A stretch of DNA of 64,000 nt from Roseburia lenta (GCF_014287435.1 NZ_JACOPG010000001.1:620001-684000); one strand, 5' to 3'. Counted from the stretch's first letter, positions 44,785 through 54,852 are shown. Translations and numbers: made by a program. Notes: a model not told the origin generated them from the letters alone.

Positions 44785-46518
44785 TTATTCCAGACTATCC
44801 CTTAAGCACAACTTGCCCCATCCTGTCCTCTCAGACGGCATAGGCTCTCCCAGCAAGGGAAGCGCCCCACGCAAAAGATATGCCTTCAACTTTTCCCCAT
44901 AGGCATATGAATCATTCCCTTCCAGAATCCCCCACTGCATGATCAGGGCAGCCGAACCGGTCACAAAAGGTGTTGCCATGGAAGTGCCGCTTCTTGTCAC
45001 ATAACCACCGCCCGGCGCGCAGGATGTGATATCCACACCCGGTGCCACCAGATCCGGCTTGACTTCCCCGGTCACCCAAGCAAATCCCCTCCCCGAAAAG
45101 GAGGCATACTGATTTCTCCTGCTGTCATATGCTCCCACCGAAATGACCTTGTCGGCAGTCGACGGCACCGTCAAAGTCGTTTCCTCACTCGCCTGTAAAA
45201 AGCCGGTATTTTCATTCAGACTTCCCCCCGTCTGCAGCCAAAGAGCATAAGAGCCATCCTTGATCCGCCGAGGCAAGAGCCTGATCGTCCAGACGCCAGC
45301 ATCCACATAATCTGTCTTTGGCAAAAATGCAAAATAAATCTCCTGATAAATCTGGTAGGGACTTGGTGCGTCAAAGAAAACATGAATCTCTGTATTGTTC
45401 CATACATAAGATGCGATCTGCCCTTCCGCGACTCCCTGCTCACTATCTAAAAAACGGAAAACCTGACTCTGATCCGGTGCCAAAAGCACCAAATCCACAA
45501 CATCCTGATAGCGTTTCCAAAATTGCAGATTGACACTGGTCTCATAGACATCCACTGCCAGTTCGATTCCTAATTCCTGTCTGAATGCAGACAGTCTCCC
45601 TTGCTGATGCAATGCCTCCTGTCCCTCATTCCCGGTACCGATCGCGATCGCCATCTTCCACTGATTTGCCACCTGGGATAGATAAGTCTCCAAAAGCGAT
45701 GTTCCTGTGTGAGATCCATAGTTATTTCCAAAACTGATATTGATCGCCACCGGTTTCCTTTCTTCTATGGATTTTCGCTTGACATACTCCACTGCTTCCA
45801 TCAACTGTGTGGTCAAAGGGAATCCACCGGATCGGGCTGTCCCTAGTTTTACGACGATCAGGGGACTTTCATATGCCACTCCCCGGTTTCTCCCCCCGGA
45901 TGCCCTGCCGTTTCCTGCCGCAATCCCTGCCACATGGGTACCATGCCCGGACGGATCTGTCACCGGTACTAAAGAAAGTGCCGACGTGCGATCCTCCGCT
46001 GCCAGCGCCTGATCGATCTGCGCCTTACTGTATTCTTTTCCATCCGCAAAAAGCCATGCGATCCGGCTACTTCCATCCGTATTGCGAAAATCCGGGTGAA
46101 AATAATCAATGCCCGAATCGATAATGGCGACAAAAATCCCCCGGCCAGACAAAGGTCCTACCGGGGTCATCTCTTGTTGTAACGGCCAGATACAGGATGC
46201 ACGCACGCCCTGTGCCACTCCTGTTACGATCCGTTTGGGTTGCTCTATATAAATCACACTATCCTGCGCCGCCAGCGCCTCGATCGCATCCTCTGGGACA
46301 AGTGCCGTGACATAGCCACCGCTCAATTCCTGAAAACTTGCCTGGGGAAAAGCCTGCCGCAAGGTCTGAACCGATCCTGCCAGACGCAGGATCAACTCCC
46401 ATGACTGGCTTTCTTTTTCATAGCCTGCCGACAGACTGCCGGATTTCTCCAGTTCTTCTGTAGGAAGTTGCAACGCCAGTTGCAGCGATGCATCTATCTT
46501 ATCGCTGATCACATCCAT
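44785..46518 (-). CDS. Subtilisin-like serine protease (S8), Csp-like, no signal peptide
   Basis: The 577-aa protease has the complete triad: VAIIDSGIDYFHPDF (D), DPSGHGTHVAGIAAG (H) and SGTSMATPFVTG (S), plus the oxyanion region IGTGNEG. A 90-residue N-terminal prodomain-like part and a beta-rich insertion (about 310-430) flank the catalytic core. The lack of a signal peptide and this insertion resemble the clostridial germination proteases (CspABC), so a spore role is possible. It starts 3 bases after the DUF6472 gene. Confidence 0.87.
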   Translation of the reverse strand: MDVISDKIDASLQLALQLPTEELEKSGSLSAGYEKESQSWELILRLAGSVQTLRQAFPQASFQELSGGYVTALVPEDAIEALAAQDSVIYIEQPKRIVTGVAQGVRASCIWPLQQEMTPVGPLSGRGIFVAIIDSGIDYFHPDFRNTDGSSRIAWLFADGKEYSKAQIDQALAAEDRTSALSLVPVTDPSGHGTHVAGIAAGNGRASGGRNRGVAYESPLIVVKLGTARSGGFPLTTQLMEAVEYVKRKSIEERKPVAINISFGNNYGSHTGTSLLETYLSQVANQWKMAIAIGTGNEGQEALHQQGRLSAFRQELGIELAVDVYETSVNLQFWKRYQDVVDLVLLAPDQSQVFRFLDSEQGVAEGQIASYVWNNTEIHVFFDAPSPYQIYQEIYFAFLPKTDYVDAGVWTIRLLPRRIKDGSYALWLQTGGSLNENTGFLQASEETTLTVPSTADKVISVGAYDSRRNQYASFSGRGFAWVTGEVKPDLVAPGVDITSCAPGGGYVTRSGTSMATPFVTGSAALIMQWGILEGNDSYAYGEKLKAYLLRGALPLLGEPMPSERTGWGKLCLRDSLE

Positions 46519-46521
46519 AAA

Positions 46522-46704
46522 TTACATCTGATGACGCACGATCAGATACTCGTCATTGGACTGATAGTAAGGACAGGACGCCGTATTTCCCATCAAAAAA
46601 CGTACCATATCATCCTCATCCAGATCCATATCACACACATAACATTCATCTTCGTCATCATAGACAAAATTATTGCACATTTCACAGTTTGAAGCCTCTG
46701 CCAT
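46522..46704 (-). CDS. DUF6472-like small cysteine protein
   Basis: This 60-aa acidic protein has two cysteine pairs, NCEMCNNFVYDDEDECYVC, a later single cysteine (ASCPYY) and the ending DEYLIVRHQM. The pattern fits the DUF6472 family of Lachnospiraceae; it probably binds zinc. The start at 46704 (MAEASNCEM) has AGGAGA seven bases upstream, better than the ATGs at 46710 and 46728. Function is unknown. Confidence 0.72.
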   Translation of the reverse strand: MAEASNCEMCNNFVYDDEDECYVCDMDLDEDDMVRFLMGNTASCPYYQSNDEYLIVRHQM

Positions 46705-46764
46705 GCTCATCTCTCCTTTTTTTGCCATTCTATGACTTGTGTCATCCCTTCATGCCAAAAGTCT

Positions 46765-46944
46765 TTATCCAAAGATAAAGCGGAGCAATCCGCCAACCAG
46801 ACATGCCGCTATGATTGCCGCCAACATAATGGCATACTGATAGCCTTCATGCTCGCGTCCCCACTTGGTATGCATGACGCCCAGATAAATCCCAAGCCCT
46901 GCAAAAATAGCGATGACATTGATAATCATATTCAACCAATCCAT
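46765..46944 (-). CDS. Small two-helix membrane protein (59 aa)
   Basis: The product starts MDWLNMIINVIAIFAGLGIY and has two membrane helices (about 5-25 and 38-57) joined by a short polar loop HTKWGREHEGYQ. A GAGAGAGAGG purine tract lies upstream. It is conserved-looking but unassigned. It lies 28 bases after hisC. Confidence 0.55.
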   Translation of the reverse strand: MDWLNMIINVIAIFAGLGIYLGVMHTKWGREHEGYQYAIMLAAIIAACLVGGLLRFIFG

Positions 46945-46972
46945 AAATGATTGCCTGCCTCTCTCTCTTCTT

Positions 46973-48031
46973 TTATGCCTGCTGCAAGATTTCTTCCAAT
47001 GCCGCAAACAGACGCTCCATCTCCTCTTTGGTGCCGATGGTAATGCGCAGGAAATTGTCAATGCGCGGCTTGTTAAAGTAGCGCACATAGATATCCTTTT
47101 CTTTTAAAGCCGCAAAAATAACTGCAGCCGCCATCTTGGCATGGCTTGCAAAAATAAAGTTTGCCTTGGAATCCAAAAAAGTAAATCCCAGACGCCGCAA
47201 CTGCTCTTTTGCCCATTCTCTGGTCTCAACGATACGGTCGACCTGCTCCTTAAAATAAGGTGTATCCTCCATGGATGCCTTGCCGATCTGTATGGTCAGT
47301 CGATCCATGGTATAAGAGTTAAAGGAGTACTTACAATCGTTCAGATAAGAGATCAGTTTGGGGCTGCCCATGGCATAGCCGATACGGCTTCCTGCCAGTG
47401 ATCTGGATTTGGAAAAAGTCTGTACGACCAAAAGATTTTCATATTTTGGTAACAATGCCAGCGCACTTTTTGTTCCAAAATCCACATATGCCTCGTCAAT
47501 GATCACGACAGAGTCCGGATTTGTCTTTAAGATCTCCTCGATGGCATCTAAAGACTCTGCGATCCCGGTCGGCGCATTTGGATTGGGAATCACGATCCCG
47601 CCATTTTCTCTCTTATAGTCCTCGATACAGATACGGAAATCCTTCTGCAAAGGGATCTGTACATAAGGAATACGGAAAAGTTCTGCCCAGACATCATAAA
47701 AAGAATAGGTAATATCCGGAAAGAGGATAGGCTTGTCACTGCCAAAGAAAGTCAGAAAACTCATGGCAAGGACATCATCCGATCCGACACCGACAAAGAT
47801 CTGATCTTTGGAAAGTCCTTTTTCTAAAGCAATCGCCTCGATCAGATCTGCGGCTTCGGGATCCGGGTATAGCCGGAGTTCTTCCGCATCAAATCCATCT
47901 AAGACCTTTTGCACCCGAGGGCTTGGTGGATAAGGATTTTCATTGGTATTTAGTTTGATCACCTTACGTTTTGGCTGTTCGCCCGGAACATAAGGTTCCA
48001 CTTTTCTAACATATGTCTCCCATCCACTCAT
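46973..48031 (-). CDS. hisC: Histidinol-phosphate aminotransferase
   Basis: HisC transfers an amino group between glutamate and imidazole-acetol phosphate in histidine synthesis. The 352-aa fold-I PLP enzyme has IKLNTNENPYPPSPRV, VGVGSDDVLAM, IPNPNAPTGIA, IIDEAYVDFG and the PLP lysine in VVQTFSKSRSLAGSRIGYA. Paralogues act on other aromatic amino acids, so the exact substrate is not certain. It lies in a long operon, 15 bases after the L,D-transpeptidase gene. Confidence 0.93.
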   Translation of the reverse strand: MSGWETYVRKVEPYVPGEQPKRKVIKLNTNENPYPPSPRVQKVLDGFDAEELRLYPDPEAADLIEAIALEKGLSKDQIFVGVGSDDVLAMSFLTFFGSDKPILFPDITYSFYDVWAELFRIPYVQIPLQKDFRICIEDYKRENGGIVIPNPNAPTGIAESLDAIEEILKTNPDSVVIIDEAYVDFGTKSALALLPKYENLLVVQTFSKSRSLAGSRIGYAMGSPKLISYLNDCKYSFNSYTMDRLTIQIGKASMEDTPYFKEQVDRIVETREWAKEQLRRLGFTFLDSKANFIFASHAKMAAAVIFAALKEKDIYVRYFNKPRIDNFLRITIGTKEEMERLFAALEEILQQA

Positions 48032-48046
48032 CTGCCTCTGTCCTTT

Positions 48047-49930
48047 CTATAATGCGTTATATGCTGCAACTGCCGCATCTAAAACTGCCTTGTTGCTGAC
48101 TTTTGCCTTTGCGGCATCCGACAATCCGTTGTAGGCATTCTGTGCTGCATCAATGGCTGCCTTGCTGTTTGCCGTCACCGGTGTGCCGATCTGATCGATC
48201 AATGCAATGACTGTATTTGCCTGATTTTGTGCATCCGCATCTGCCTGCTGTGCAATACCAGCCCAGATATTTGCATATGCATTTTCGGCATCTACCAATA
48301 CCTGATAGTTGTCTACACAAGCCTTGCCGGAATCTTTTAAGGCATCGTAAGAACTACGTGCTGCAGAAATGGCTGCGCCGCTGTCCACCGTCACGCTTCC
48401 GATCGCATTGATGGCATTCTTGCAGGCATCTGCCTGCTGCTGGGTCAAAGAATCCACGGTCTCTGTGCCTGCCAGATCATACATGAGTACCGGGAAGCCT
48501 GCCTGCACATAACTAAAGATGGTGCCGGCAGCCGAAAGTGGCAGGTTGACACAGCCATGAGAACCATAGCCCTCACGGTAACGCTGTCCACCAAAGGACT
48601 TCTGCCAGGTCGCATCATGCAGACCGATATCTCCGTTAAACGGCATCCAATAAGATACCGGTGTTCTATAGTTTGCTCCCTTAAGGATCGCATTTCTCTC
48701 ACAATATGTAATGCGAAAAGCACCACAAGGAGTCACATGACCGTTGTTTGGATTTCCGGTAACACAAGGAGTATCCATAACAACAGATCCGTTTACGACC
48801 AGATATACATGCTGTGCCGTACGGTTGATCTCCACATAAGAGTTGCCATAATCGTTGCCGTCATGGCTGGCTGCTGTGTACTGATAAACGAAATCACGGC
48901 TGACATCCTTACCACCCTTGAGATCTTCGGTCAACTGTGCCACTTCGCCATCCTTGTCGATACGCCATCCGTAGTTGCCACCCGGTACGGTAACGGTCAC
49001 GCCATACTGTGTTGCCAGTTGTTTTGGCTGTCCGTAAGTATCGTATTTCTTGCTCATGGTAGAGACGAATTCTTTCATTTTTTCGGTATCAAATGCCGGC
49101 TGCATATCGTCGTCACCGGAAAGCCATGTGCCGATCGTATCCTTTGGCACAGACTCGGTCGCACTGCCGATCTGGTAAGTGATCTTGGTATCCAGATAGC
49201 CATTGAGGGTCTTGATGAGTTTCTTGACTTCCTTGCTATCCTCGGTGTATTTCGGCTGTTTGTAACATTTATCCTTGGTCAGATCCAGGGTCTTTTGCAA
49301 AGATAAGGCTGCCTGTTCTACCTTTTTGTTTAATTTTTCAACCTCGATCTCCGTACCGTAGACTTCTTTGGTGACAACAAAAGAACCATCCTTGTAGGAG
49401 ACCTTTGCATTTTCGGTCGCCTTGACATCCTGATTGGTCACACAGGAGAGTTTTGCCACATTCTTTTCCAGCGTATCGGTATCACAGGAAACCAATGCAT
49501 CATCCATATACTCTGCCGGTACGAACAGACGATATACCCAGAGGAAACCGTTCTGTTTCTTCAAGAGTGTCTTGATCTTCTTGTCGCTGATGTCGATCTT
49601 GAGTCCCAATTCATCGGAAGAAAGTGTTTCCTTGTCTCCTTCGCTGTCTACCACGGTGAGATCATATCCCTTTGCCGCATCTTGCAGACGGGTCTTCATG
49701 GTGGTTTCACTGGCTGCAGAAGCCTTCACACCATTGACCGTGCTGCGGAAAAAGAAGTGGCTCTGGAAAAAGATGCCAAATCCCACAAATACGATCAAAA
49801 GCGCACCTAAGACACTGCCACCAATGATGGCGATCTTCTTTTTGTCAACGTTCTTTTTCTCTTCTGTGCTCGTTTCCACAGTCGATGGTGCGTCCGTTTC
49901 TTCACCCTTTTTTGAAAATAACTTTAACAT
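48047..49930 (-). CDS. L,D-transpeptidase (YkuD) with N-terminal PG-binding domain and C-terminal repeats
   Basis: The 627-aa protein has one membrane helix (about 33-55) and a large extracellular region. Residues 60-360 hold two tandem PG_binding_4-like domains (KKIKTLLKKQNGFLWVYRLF). The YkuD domain follows, with IGLHDATW and the catalytic cysteine in YGSHGCVNLPLSA. The last 120 residues are two FIVAR-like helical repeats (AISAARSSYDALKDSGKAC, AIDAAQNAYNGLSDAAKAK). It should form 3-3 peptidoglycan cross-links or attach proteins. It lies between nadE and hisC. Confidence 0.93.
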   Translation of the reverse strand: MLKLFSKKGEETDAPSTVETSTEEKKNVDKKKIAIIGGSVLGALLIVFVGFGIFFQSHFFFRSTVNGVKASAASETTMKTRLQDAAKGYDLTVVDSEGDKETLSSDELGLKIDISDKKIKTLLKKQNGFLWVYRLFVPAEYMDDALVSCDTDTLEKNVAKLSCVTNQDVKATENAKVSYKDGSFVVTKEVYGTEIEVEKLNKKVEQAALSLQKTLDLTKDKCYKQPKYTEDSKEVKKLIKTLNGYLDTKITYQIGSATESVPKDTIGTWLSGDDDMQPAFDTEKMKEFVSTMSKKYDTYGQPKQLATQYGVTVTVPGGNYGWRIDKDGEVAQLTEDLKGGKDVSRDFVYQYTAASHDGNDYGNSYVEINRTAQHVYLVVNGSVVMDTPCVTGNPNNGHVTPCGAFRITYCERNAILKGANYRTPVSYWMPFNGDIGLHDATWQKSFGGQRYREGYGSHGCVNLPLSAAGTIFSYVQAGFPVLMYDLAGTETVDSLTQQQADACKNAINAIGSVTVDSGAAISAARSSYDALKDSGKACVDNYQVLVDAENAYANIWAGIAQQADADAQNQANTVIALIDQIGTPVTANSKAAIDAAQNAYNGLSDAAKAKVSNKAVLDAAVAAYNAL

Positions 49931-49957
49931 AATAACTACCTTTCCCTTACTCTACGC

Positions 49958-51877
49958 TCATTTATATAAGGATGCGATCTGCTCTAACCATAGTTCGGCA
50001 CATGCATCTGAAGGCATTCTGAGATCTCCTCGCGGTGACAGACTGACCGTACCAACCTTTGGTCCGTCCGGCAGACACGAGCGTTTGAATTGCTGCGCAA
50101 AAAATCTGCGATAAAATGTATGCAGCCACTTTAGGATCGTGGCTTCGTCATAATCCTCTGCAAAGGCATATTTTGCCAGACGATAGATCTTTTTCGGCTC
50201 ACTGCCATAACGCATCAGATGATACAAGAAGAAATCATGCAATTCGTATGGGCCTACCAATTCTTCTGTCTTTTGCGCGATCACGCCATCCTTTGGAGGC
50301 AGGAGTTCCGGCGATACCGGGGTATCCAAGACATCGCGCAGCACATCTGCCAATGCTTCATCGGCAAGATAGGTCGCATAGTAGGAAACCAGATAGCGCA
50401 CCAGAGTCTTTGGTACAGATACATTGACCCCATACATAGACATATGGTCGCCATTGTAGGTCGCCCAACCAAGCGCCAGTTCTGACATATCACCGGTTCC
50501 GATGACCATGCCTCCTTCTTTATTGGCAATATCCATGAGGATCTGGGTGCGTTCCCTAGCCTGTCCGTTTTCATAAGTCACGTCATGGCATTCGGCATCC
50601 TGTCCGATATCTGCAAAATGCTGAAGCACAGCATCCCGGATCGAAATCTCACGGAAAGTCGCTCCCAGACTTTTTATCATAGAAACCGCATTCTGATAGG
50701 TACGGTCTGTCGTTCCAAATCCCGGCATGGTCACAGCGATTACGCCCTTGCGATCCAGTCCCAGCATATCAAAAGCACGCACGGTAACCAAAAGTGCCAG
50801 GGTCGAATCCAGACCACCGGAAATGCCGATCACCGCCGTTTTTGCTCCGGTGTGTGCCAGCCGCTTCTTCAAGCCCATAGACTGGATGTCTAAGATTTCC
50901 TCGCAGCGTCTGCGCAGGCTTGCCTCATCTGATGGTACAAATGGTGCCTTGTCTACAAAACGTGTCAGTTTCGTCTCCTGCAAAGACAGAGAAAAATAGG
51001 TCTCATAATAGTCGGCATCTGTCATCTCATAGGTAGACATCATATGGCGTTTTGCAGCGATTGCATAGACATCTATTTCGCTTAGGACCATTCCGGTCGC
51101 AAAGAGGTCACTCTCTACTAAGATACTGCCGTTTTCCGCGATCAGGCTATGCCCGGAATAGACGACATCCTGCGTGGATTCGCCCTCGCCTGCGCTGGCA
51201 TAGAGATAGGCACAATATAGGCGTGCCGATGTCATTGCCACCAGATCTTTGCGGTATGCATTCTTGCCTGTCACTTCATCGCTGGCAGACAGATTGGCGA
51301 TCAGGGTCGCTCCGTGCAGACAATGCCTGCCGGATGGCGGACACGGTGTCCACAGGTCTTCGCAGATCTCGGAGGCTATGACAAGTTCCGGTATCTCTCT
51401 ACAACGAAAGACCTGATCTGTTCCCAGAGGTATGTCAGTCTCCTGTCCTTCCAGACAGACATTTACGATCTCCTGCATACCCGGTGTAAACTGTCTTGCC
51501 TCGTAAAACTCTGCATAATTTGGCAGATAGGTCTTTGGCACAAGTCCCAGTACCTTTCCACCGCAAAGCGCTGCTGCAACGTTATATAATTTGCCCTGAT
51601 GCTCCCATGGCAGTCCGACAAAAAAGATACCGGATAGGTCTTCCGTCTTTTTTGCCAGGCTAAGAAGCCCTGCCTTTGCCTGCGTCAGCAAAGTGCGCTG
51701 ATAAAAGAGATCATGGCAGGAATATCCTGTAATGCAAAGTTCCGGGAATACCACGATCATAGCCCCCGCCTTAGCACTTGCTTCCATCGCCTCTTGTATC
51801 TGTTTTACATTATAAGTGACATCTGCGACACGCACCTTTGGTGTGATACAAGCCACCTTGATAAATCCGTCTTTCAT
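49958..51877 (-). CDS. nadE: Glutamine-dependent NAD+ synthetase
   Basis: The 639-aa two-domain enzyme amidates deamido-NAD to NAD+. The N-terminal nitrilase-type glutaminase has VVFPELCITGYSC, the lysine in LVPKTYLPNYAEFYE and the cysteine in ASEICEDLWTP. The C-terminal synthetase has the P-loop IGISGGLDSTLALL and GTGDMSELALGW. Length and order match the long Firmicute/Actinobacterial form. It follows hslO by 15 bases. Confidence 0.97.
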   Translation of the reverse strand: MKDGFIKVACITPKVRVADVTYNVKQIQEAMEASAKAGAMIVVFPELCITGYSCHDLFYQRTLLTQAKAGLLSLAKKTEDLSGIFFVGLPWEHQGKLYNVAAALCGGKVLGLVPKTYLPNYAEFYEARQFTPGMQEIVNVCLEGQETDIPLGTDQVFRCREIPELVIASEICEDLWTPCPPSGRHCLHGATLIANLSASDEVTGKNAYRKDLVAMTSARLYCAYLYASAGEGESTQDVVYSGHSLIAENGSILVESDLFATGMVLSEIDVYAIAAKRHMMSTYEMTDADYYETYFSLSLQETKLTRFVDKAPFVPSDEASLRRRCEEILDIQSMGLKKRLAHTGAKTAVIGISGGLDSTLALLVTVRAFDMLGLDRKGVIAVTMPGFGTTDRTYQNAVSMIKSLGATFREISIRDAVLQHFADIGQDAECHDVTYENGQARERTQILMDIANKEGGMVIGTGDMSELALGWATYNGDHMSMYGVNVSVPKTLVRYLVSYYATYLADEALADVLRDVLDTPVSPELLPPKDGVIAQKTEELVGPYELHDFFLYHLMRYGSEPKKIYRLAKYAFAEDYDEATILKWLHTFYRRFFAQQFKRSCLPDGPKVGTVSLSPRGDLRMPSDACAELWLEQIASLYK

Positions 51878-51893
51878 ACTCTTCTCTCTTATC

Positions 51894-52778
51894 TTATTTG
51901 CGCTTACGCATCTCGATCAATTCGTCCACGGTATAATTGTATGCCTTGTTGCAGAACTGACATTTGACCTCGATCGGCTTGCCATCCGCAATGATGTCTG
52001 CCACGTCCTCATCCCCAAGACTGCACAGACTTCGCTCCACACGCTCTGCGGAGCAATCGCAGACAAAGCCCGCATCCACTGTCTCATGGAAGGTCACGTC
52101 AAAGCCTGCCAGAACGGTCTCTAAGATCTGCTCCGGCGTCTTGCCCTCGGATAACATGGTTGTCACTGATGGCAGATTTTTGATATTTTCCTCTAATTTT
52201 TCAATGATCTCATCGGAAGTAAAAGGCATGAGTTGGATGATAAAGCCACCTGCCTGTGCCACGGTATTATCTTTATTCATCAAAACGCCAAGTCCAACTG
52301 AAGACGGCACCTGTTCACTGGTCGCGAAATAATAAGTCAGATCTTCGGCGATCTCGCCTGTCTGCAACGGTACCGTGCCCACATAAGGCTCTTTTAAGCC
52401 CATATCCTTGATCACGCGCATGATGCCCAGATCAATGGCTCCGCCGACATCTAATTTGCCATCCTTATTGGGGGGCAGCATGACATCCGGCACATTGGCA
52501 AAGCCCTTGACATGTCCCTTGGCATCCGCTGTGACCGTGATCCCTTTCATCGGTCCGTTGCCCTGGATCTGCAGGGTCAGCATGTCGTCGTCCCCCTTCA
52601 TCATAATGCCCATCATGGCAGCCGCCGAAAGCATACGTCCCAGTGCCGCGGTAACGACCGGACTGGTATTGTGGCTTGCTCTGGCAAATTCCACCAGATC
52701 CTTTGATGTAATGGCAAATGCACGAATAGCATCATCTGCCGCGGTTGCTCTTACAATGTAATCTTTATATGCACTCAT
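51894..52778 (-). CDS. hslO: Hsp33 redox-regulated chaperone
   Basis: The 294-aa holdase is activated by oxidation of its four C-terminal cysteines, visible as CDC and CQFC (near 240 and 274). The N-terminal domain has GRMLSAAAMMGIMMKGDDD and IQGNGPMKGI. It protects against oxidative stress in the cytosol. It lies 3 bases after the methyltransferase gene. Confidence 0.97.
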   Translation of the reverse strand: MSAYKDYIVRATAADDAIRAFAITSKDLVEFARASHNTSPVVTAALGRMLSAAAMMGIMMKGDDDMLTLQIQGNGPMKGITVTADAKGHVKGFANVPDVMLPPNKDGKLDVGGAIDLGIMRVIKDMGLKEPYVGTVPLQTGEIAEDLTYYFATSEQVPSSVGLGVLMNKDNTVAQAGGFIIQLMPFTSDEIIEKLEENIKNLPSVTTMLSEGKTPEQILETVLAGFDVTFHETVDAGFVCDCSAERVERSLCSLGDEDVADIIADGKPIEVKCQFCNKAYNYTVDELIEMRKRK

Positions 52779-52781
52779 CTT

Positions 52782-53540
52782 TTATCCTCTCTTCTTTCCC
52801 ACTTCTCTTGCAATGACATACATGCGCTCAGTCTCCTCCAATACTGGCGTCATGGTATCTGCGTCTAAGATCTCAAGCAGATCCATCCCTCCCTCACGCA
52901 ATGCCTTTTTTATCGCTTCTATCTCATAGGCGCGCTGATAATGCACCTCTTCAAATCGCATAAAGTAATCTGGATCTTCCTCATCCTGAATATAGAGCGT
53001 CAGGTCATATTCGTTGATCCCGGTCGTCTCGTCAAAGGTATTCTCCCAGATAAAACTGCCCTGCTCGCGGTTCTCGGCAAAAGTATTATCCGCCAGTTGA
53101 CTGCGATACTTATACGGCGTATTCAGGTCAAAGACAAAGATACCGCCCGGATCCAGATAATTATTGACTAAGCGGATAACCTCGACCAGATCTGCATATT
53201 CCACGATATAGTTCATGGAATCACATACACTGACCACTGCCGCGACCGTGCCATACAACTCAAAAGCACGCATATCCTGACACAGATAAAGGATGCCCTC
53301 TGCAGGATACTCCATGGCAATGCCAAGCATTTCATAAGAATTATCAATGCCGATCATGTCATAGCCGGATTCTGCCAGCCGTCTTGTCATCTTGCCGGTG
53401 CCACAGCCCAGATCCGCTACCAGCCCCTCTGTAATTTTATACCGCGCCAAGATGCCCAGTAAATTGTCTTTCCACACATCATAAGGCACATTGTCCATAA
53501 AAAGGTCATAGACCTCTGCAAAACTTTCGTACGCTGCCAT
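52782..53540 (-). CDS. SAM-dependent methyltransferase (class I)
   Basis: The 252-aa protein has the S-adenosylmethionine motif LVADLGCGTGKMT, then MIGIDNSYEMLGIA and a DMRAFEL-type motif II. FVFDLNTPYKYRSQL and MRFEEVHYQRAYE suggest a small-molecule or RNA-base methyltransferase of the Methyltransf_25/11 type. It leads the hslO-nadE operon. The substrate cannot be inferred. Confidence 0.9.
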   Translation of the reverse strand: MAAYESFAEVYDLFMDNVPYDVWKDNLLGILARYKITEGLVADLGCGTGKMTRRLAESGYDMIGIDNSYEMLGIAMEYPAEGILYLCQDMRAFELYGTVAAVVSVCDSMNYIVEYADLVEVIRLVNNYLDPGGIFVFDLNTPYKYRSQLADNTFAENREQGSFIWENTFDETTGINEYDLTLYIQDEEDPDYFMRFEEVHYQRAYEIEAIKKALREGGMDLLEILDADTMTPVLEETERMYVIAREVGKKRG

Positions 53541-53649
53541 ATTACCTCTTTCCTATAAAAAGGCATACTTGTCCAGTAAACCTTTTTAACCATAAGTAAT
53601 ACTAACACATTTATCCATAAATGCAAACGAAAAGTGGTCTTTGCCCGCC

Positions 53650-53678
53650 TTGAAAAAATCAGGTACAAACCTTATACT
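53650..53678 (+). promoter_or_regulatory. Promoter of the 351-aa membrane protein gene
   Basis: TTGAAA (53650-53655), a 17-base spacer and TATACT (53673-53678). This excludes the ATG at 53641 as the start. Confidence 0.7.
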
Positions 53679-53700
53679 GAGAGAAATAAGACATTGGAGT

Positions 53701-54756
53701 ATGCGAAATCATATGAAAGAAAATTTTGAACATTACATCAGCAGGAGCATCCGCTCCTTCTATCAGCATAGAATTGTATCGCCGATCATCTTTTTAGCCA
53801 TCTTGGCACTGCTTGCCTTTTTCTATCCGGTCAGCAATCTCATGCGTCCGGCGAGTGCCAGCGGTGAGGACGATATCGAAAAACTATACCAAGACAATGA
53901 CCGCTACATCGAGATCACGCTGAAAGACCTCTACTTTACCGGTTATACCAAGCGCTGGCTGGATAGCACGGTGGGCTATTATTACTATACGGTCATGGGC
54001 GACGACTGCATCATGGTTCTCTTGAATCCGGACGACTCCCAGCAGGGACTTCCGACTATTGACAAGATCAAGATCCGCGGCAAGATCCTATATAATTCCC
54101 ATGCCATGAGCAAATTGCTGCTCTATCTGTCGGAAGATCTGGCATGGTCGCAGAACGGCATTACTTCCACGATCTCACCTTATATGATCTCACAGCCGGA
54201 TGCCACCGATCTTGCAACGACACTTTTTAAACTGGTCTATATTTTAAGCGGGCTTTATGCTTTTATCAGTATCATCCGCTATGCCATCTACATTGCCTTT
54301 CCGGTGCTCTCCGTACCTGTGCAGAGGCTCCGTTGTTATGGCAAGCCCCGCGAGATCTTAGCGGAAGCCGAGGAAGAACTGGCAACCCTGCCACAGCTTG
54401 CCACGGAAGATATGTTCATCACGGAGCATTATTTTATTGAAACGTCCAATTATGGTGTGGCGATCGTGCCGATCAGTCAGATCATCTGGATCTACAAATA
54501 CTCTACCCTGCATAAGTTTTTGTGGCACCACTTTTCTATTTCCTATACCTTGCATATTACTGCCGCCAAACGTCAGTACATTCATTGTCCGAAAAATATC
54601 AAGTCTGACATTGATGGTATCATGGACTATCTGGCAGAAGCCAACCACGATATTCTGGTAGGATTTAACGAAGCCAACCGTCTTAAGGTCGAGGAGATCC
54701 AGGGCGACCTTGCCCCGTTCAAGAAGTTCTGGGCATTTCTCAGTAAGAAAGTGTAG
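53701..54756 (+). CDS. Uncharacterised membrane protein with two separated transmembrane regions
   Basis: The roughly 351-aa product has a membrane helix near its N-terminus (SPIIFLAILALLAFFYPVS) and a second at about 180-210 (LVYILSGLYAFISIIRYAIY). Between them lies an external domain of about 110 residues with DLYFTGYTKRWLDS and YYYTVMGDDCIMVLL. The cytosolic C-terminal part includes FIETSNYGVAIVPISQIIW, like a PH-type or YcxB-type domain. I know no function for it. The start is 53701 or 53713 (MKENFEHYI). Confidence 0.65.
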   Translation: MRNHMKENFEHYISRSIRSFYQHRIVSPIIFLAILALLAFFYPVSNLMRPASASGEDDIEKLYQDNDRYIEITLKDLYFTGYTKRWLDSTVGYYYYTVMGDDCIMVLLNPDDSQQGLPTIDKIKIRGKILYNSHAMSKLLLYLSEDLAWSQNGITSTISPYMISQPDATDLATTLFKLVYILSGLYAFISIIRYAIYIAFPVLSVPVQRLRCYGKPREILAEAEEELATLPQLATEDMFITEHYFIETSNYGVAIVPISQIIWIYKYSTLHKFLWHHFSISYTLHITAAKRQYIHCPKNIKSDIDGIMDYLAEANHDILVGFNEANRLKVEEIQGDLAPFKKFWAFLSKKV

Positions 54757-54816
54757 GCGACAGTTCGGGCTGGGGATGTGGACAGATGCTGAGGCGAATT
54801 TCCTATCACACAAAAA

Positions 54817-54852
54817 TCCCTGCAAGAAACGCCAGCACGTCTCCCGCAGGGA
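54817..54852. terminator. Convergent hairpin terminator
   Basis: The stem TCCCTGC / GCAGGGA encloses a long loop of about 22 bases. The plus tail CCTTCTATTTTATCTTTT is T-rich; the minus tail TTTTTGTG is short. It lies between convergent genes. Confidence 0.6.

Noticed and set aside
49434..50114. Plus-strand ORF of 226 codons spanning the L,D-transpeptidase and nadE genes
   Set aside because: It is a shadow of two confidently assigned genes on the minus strand.
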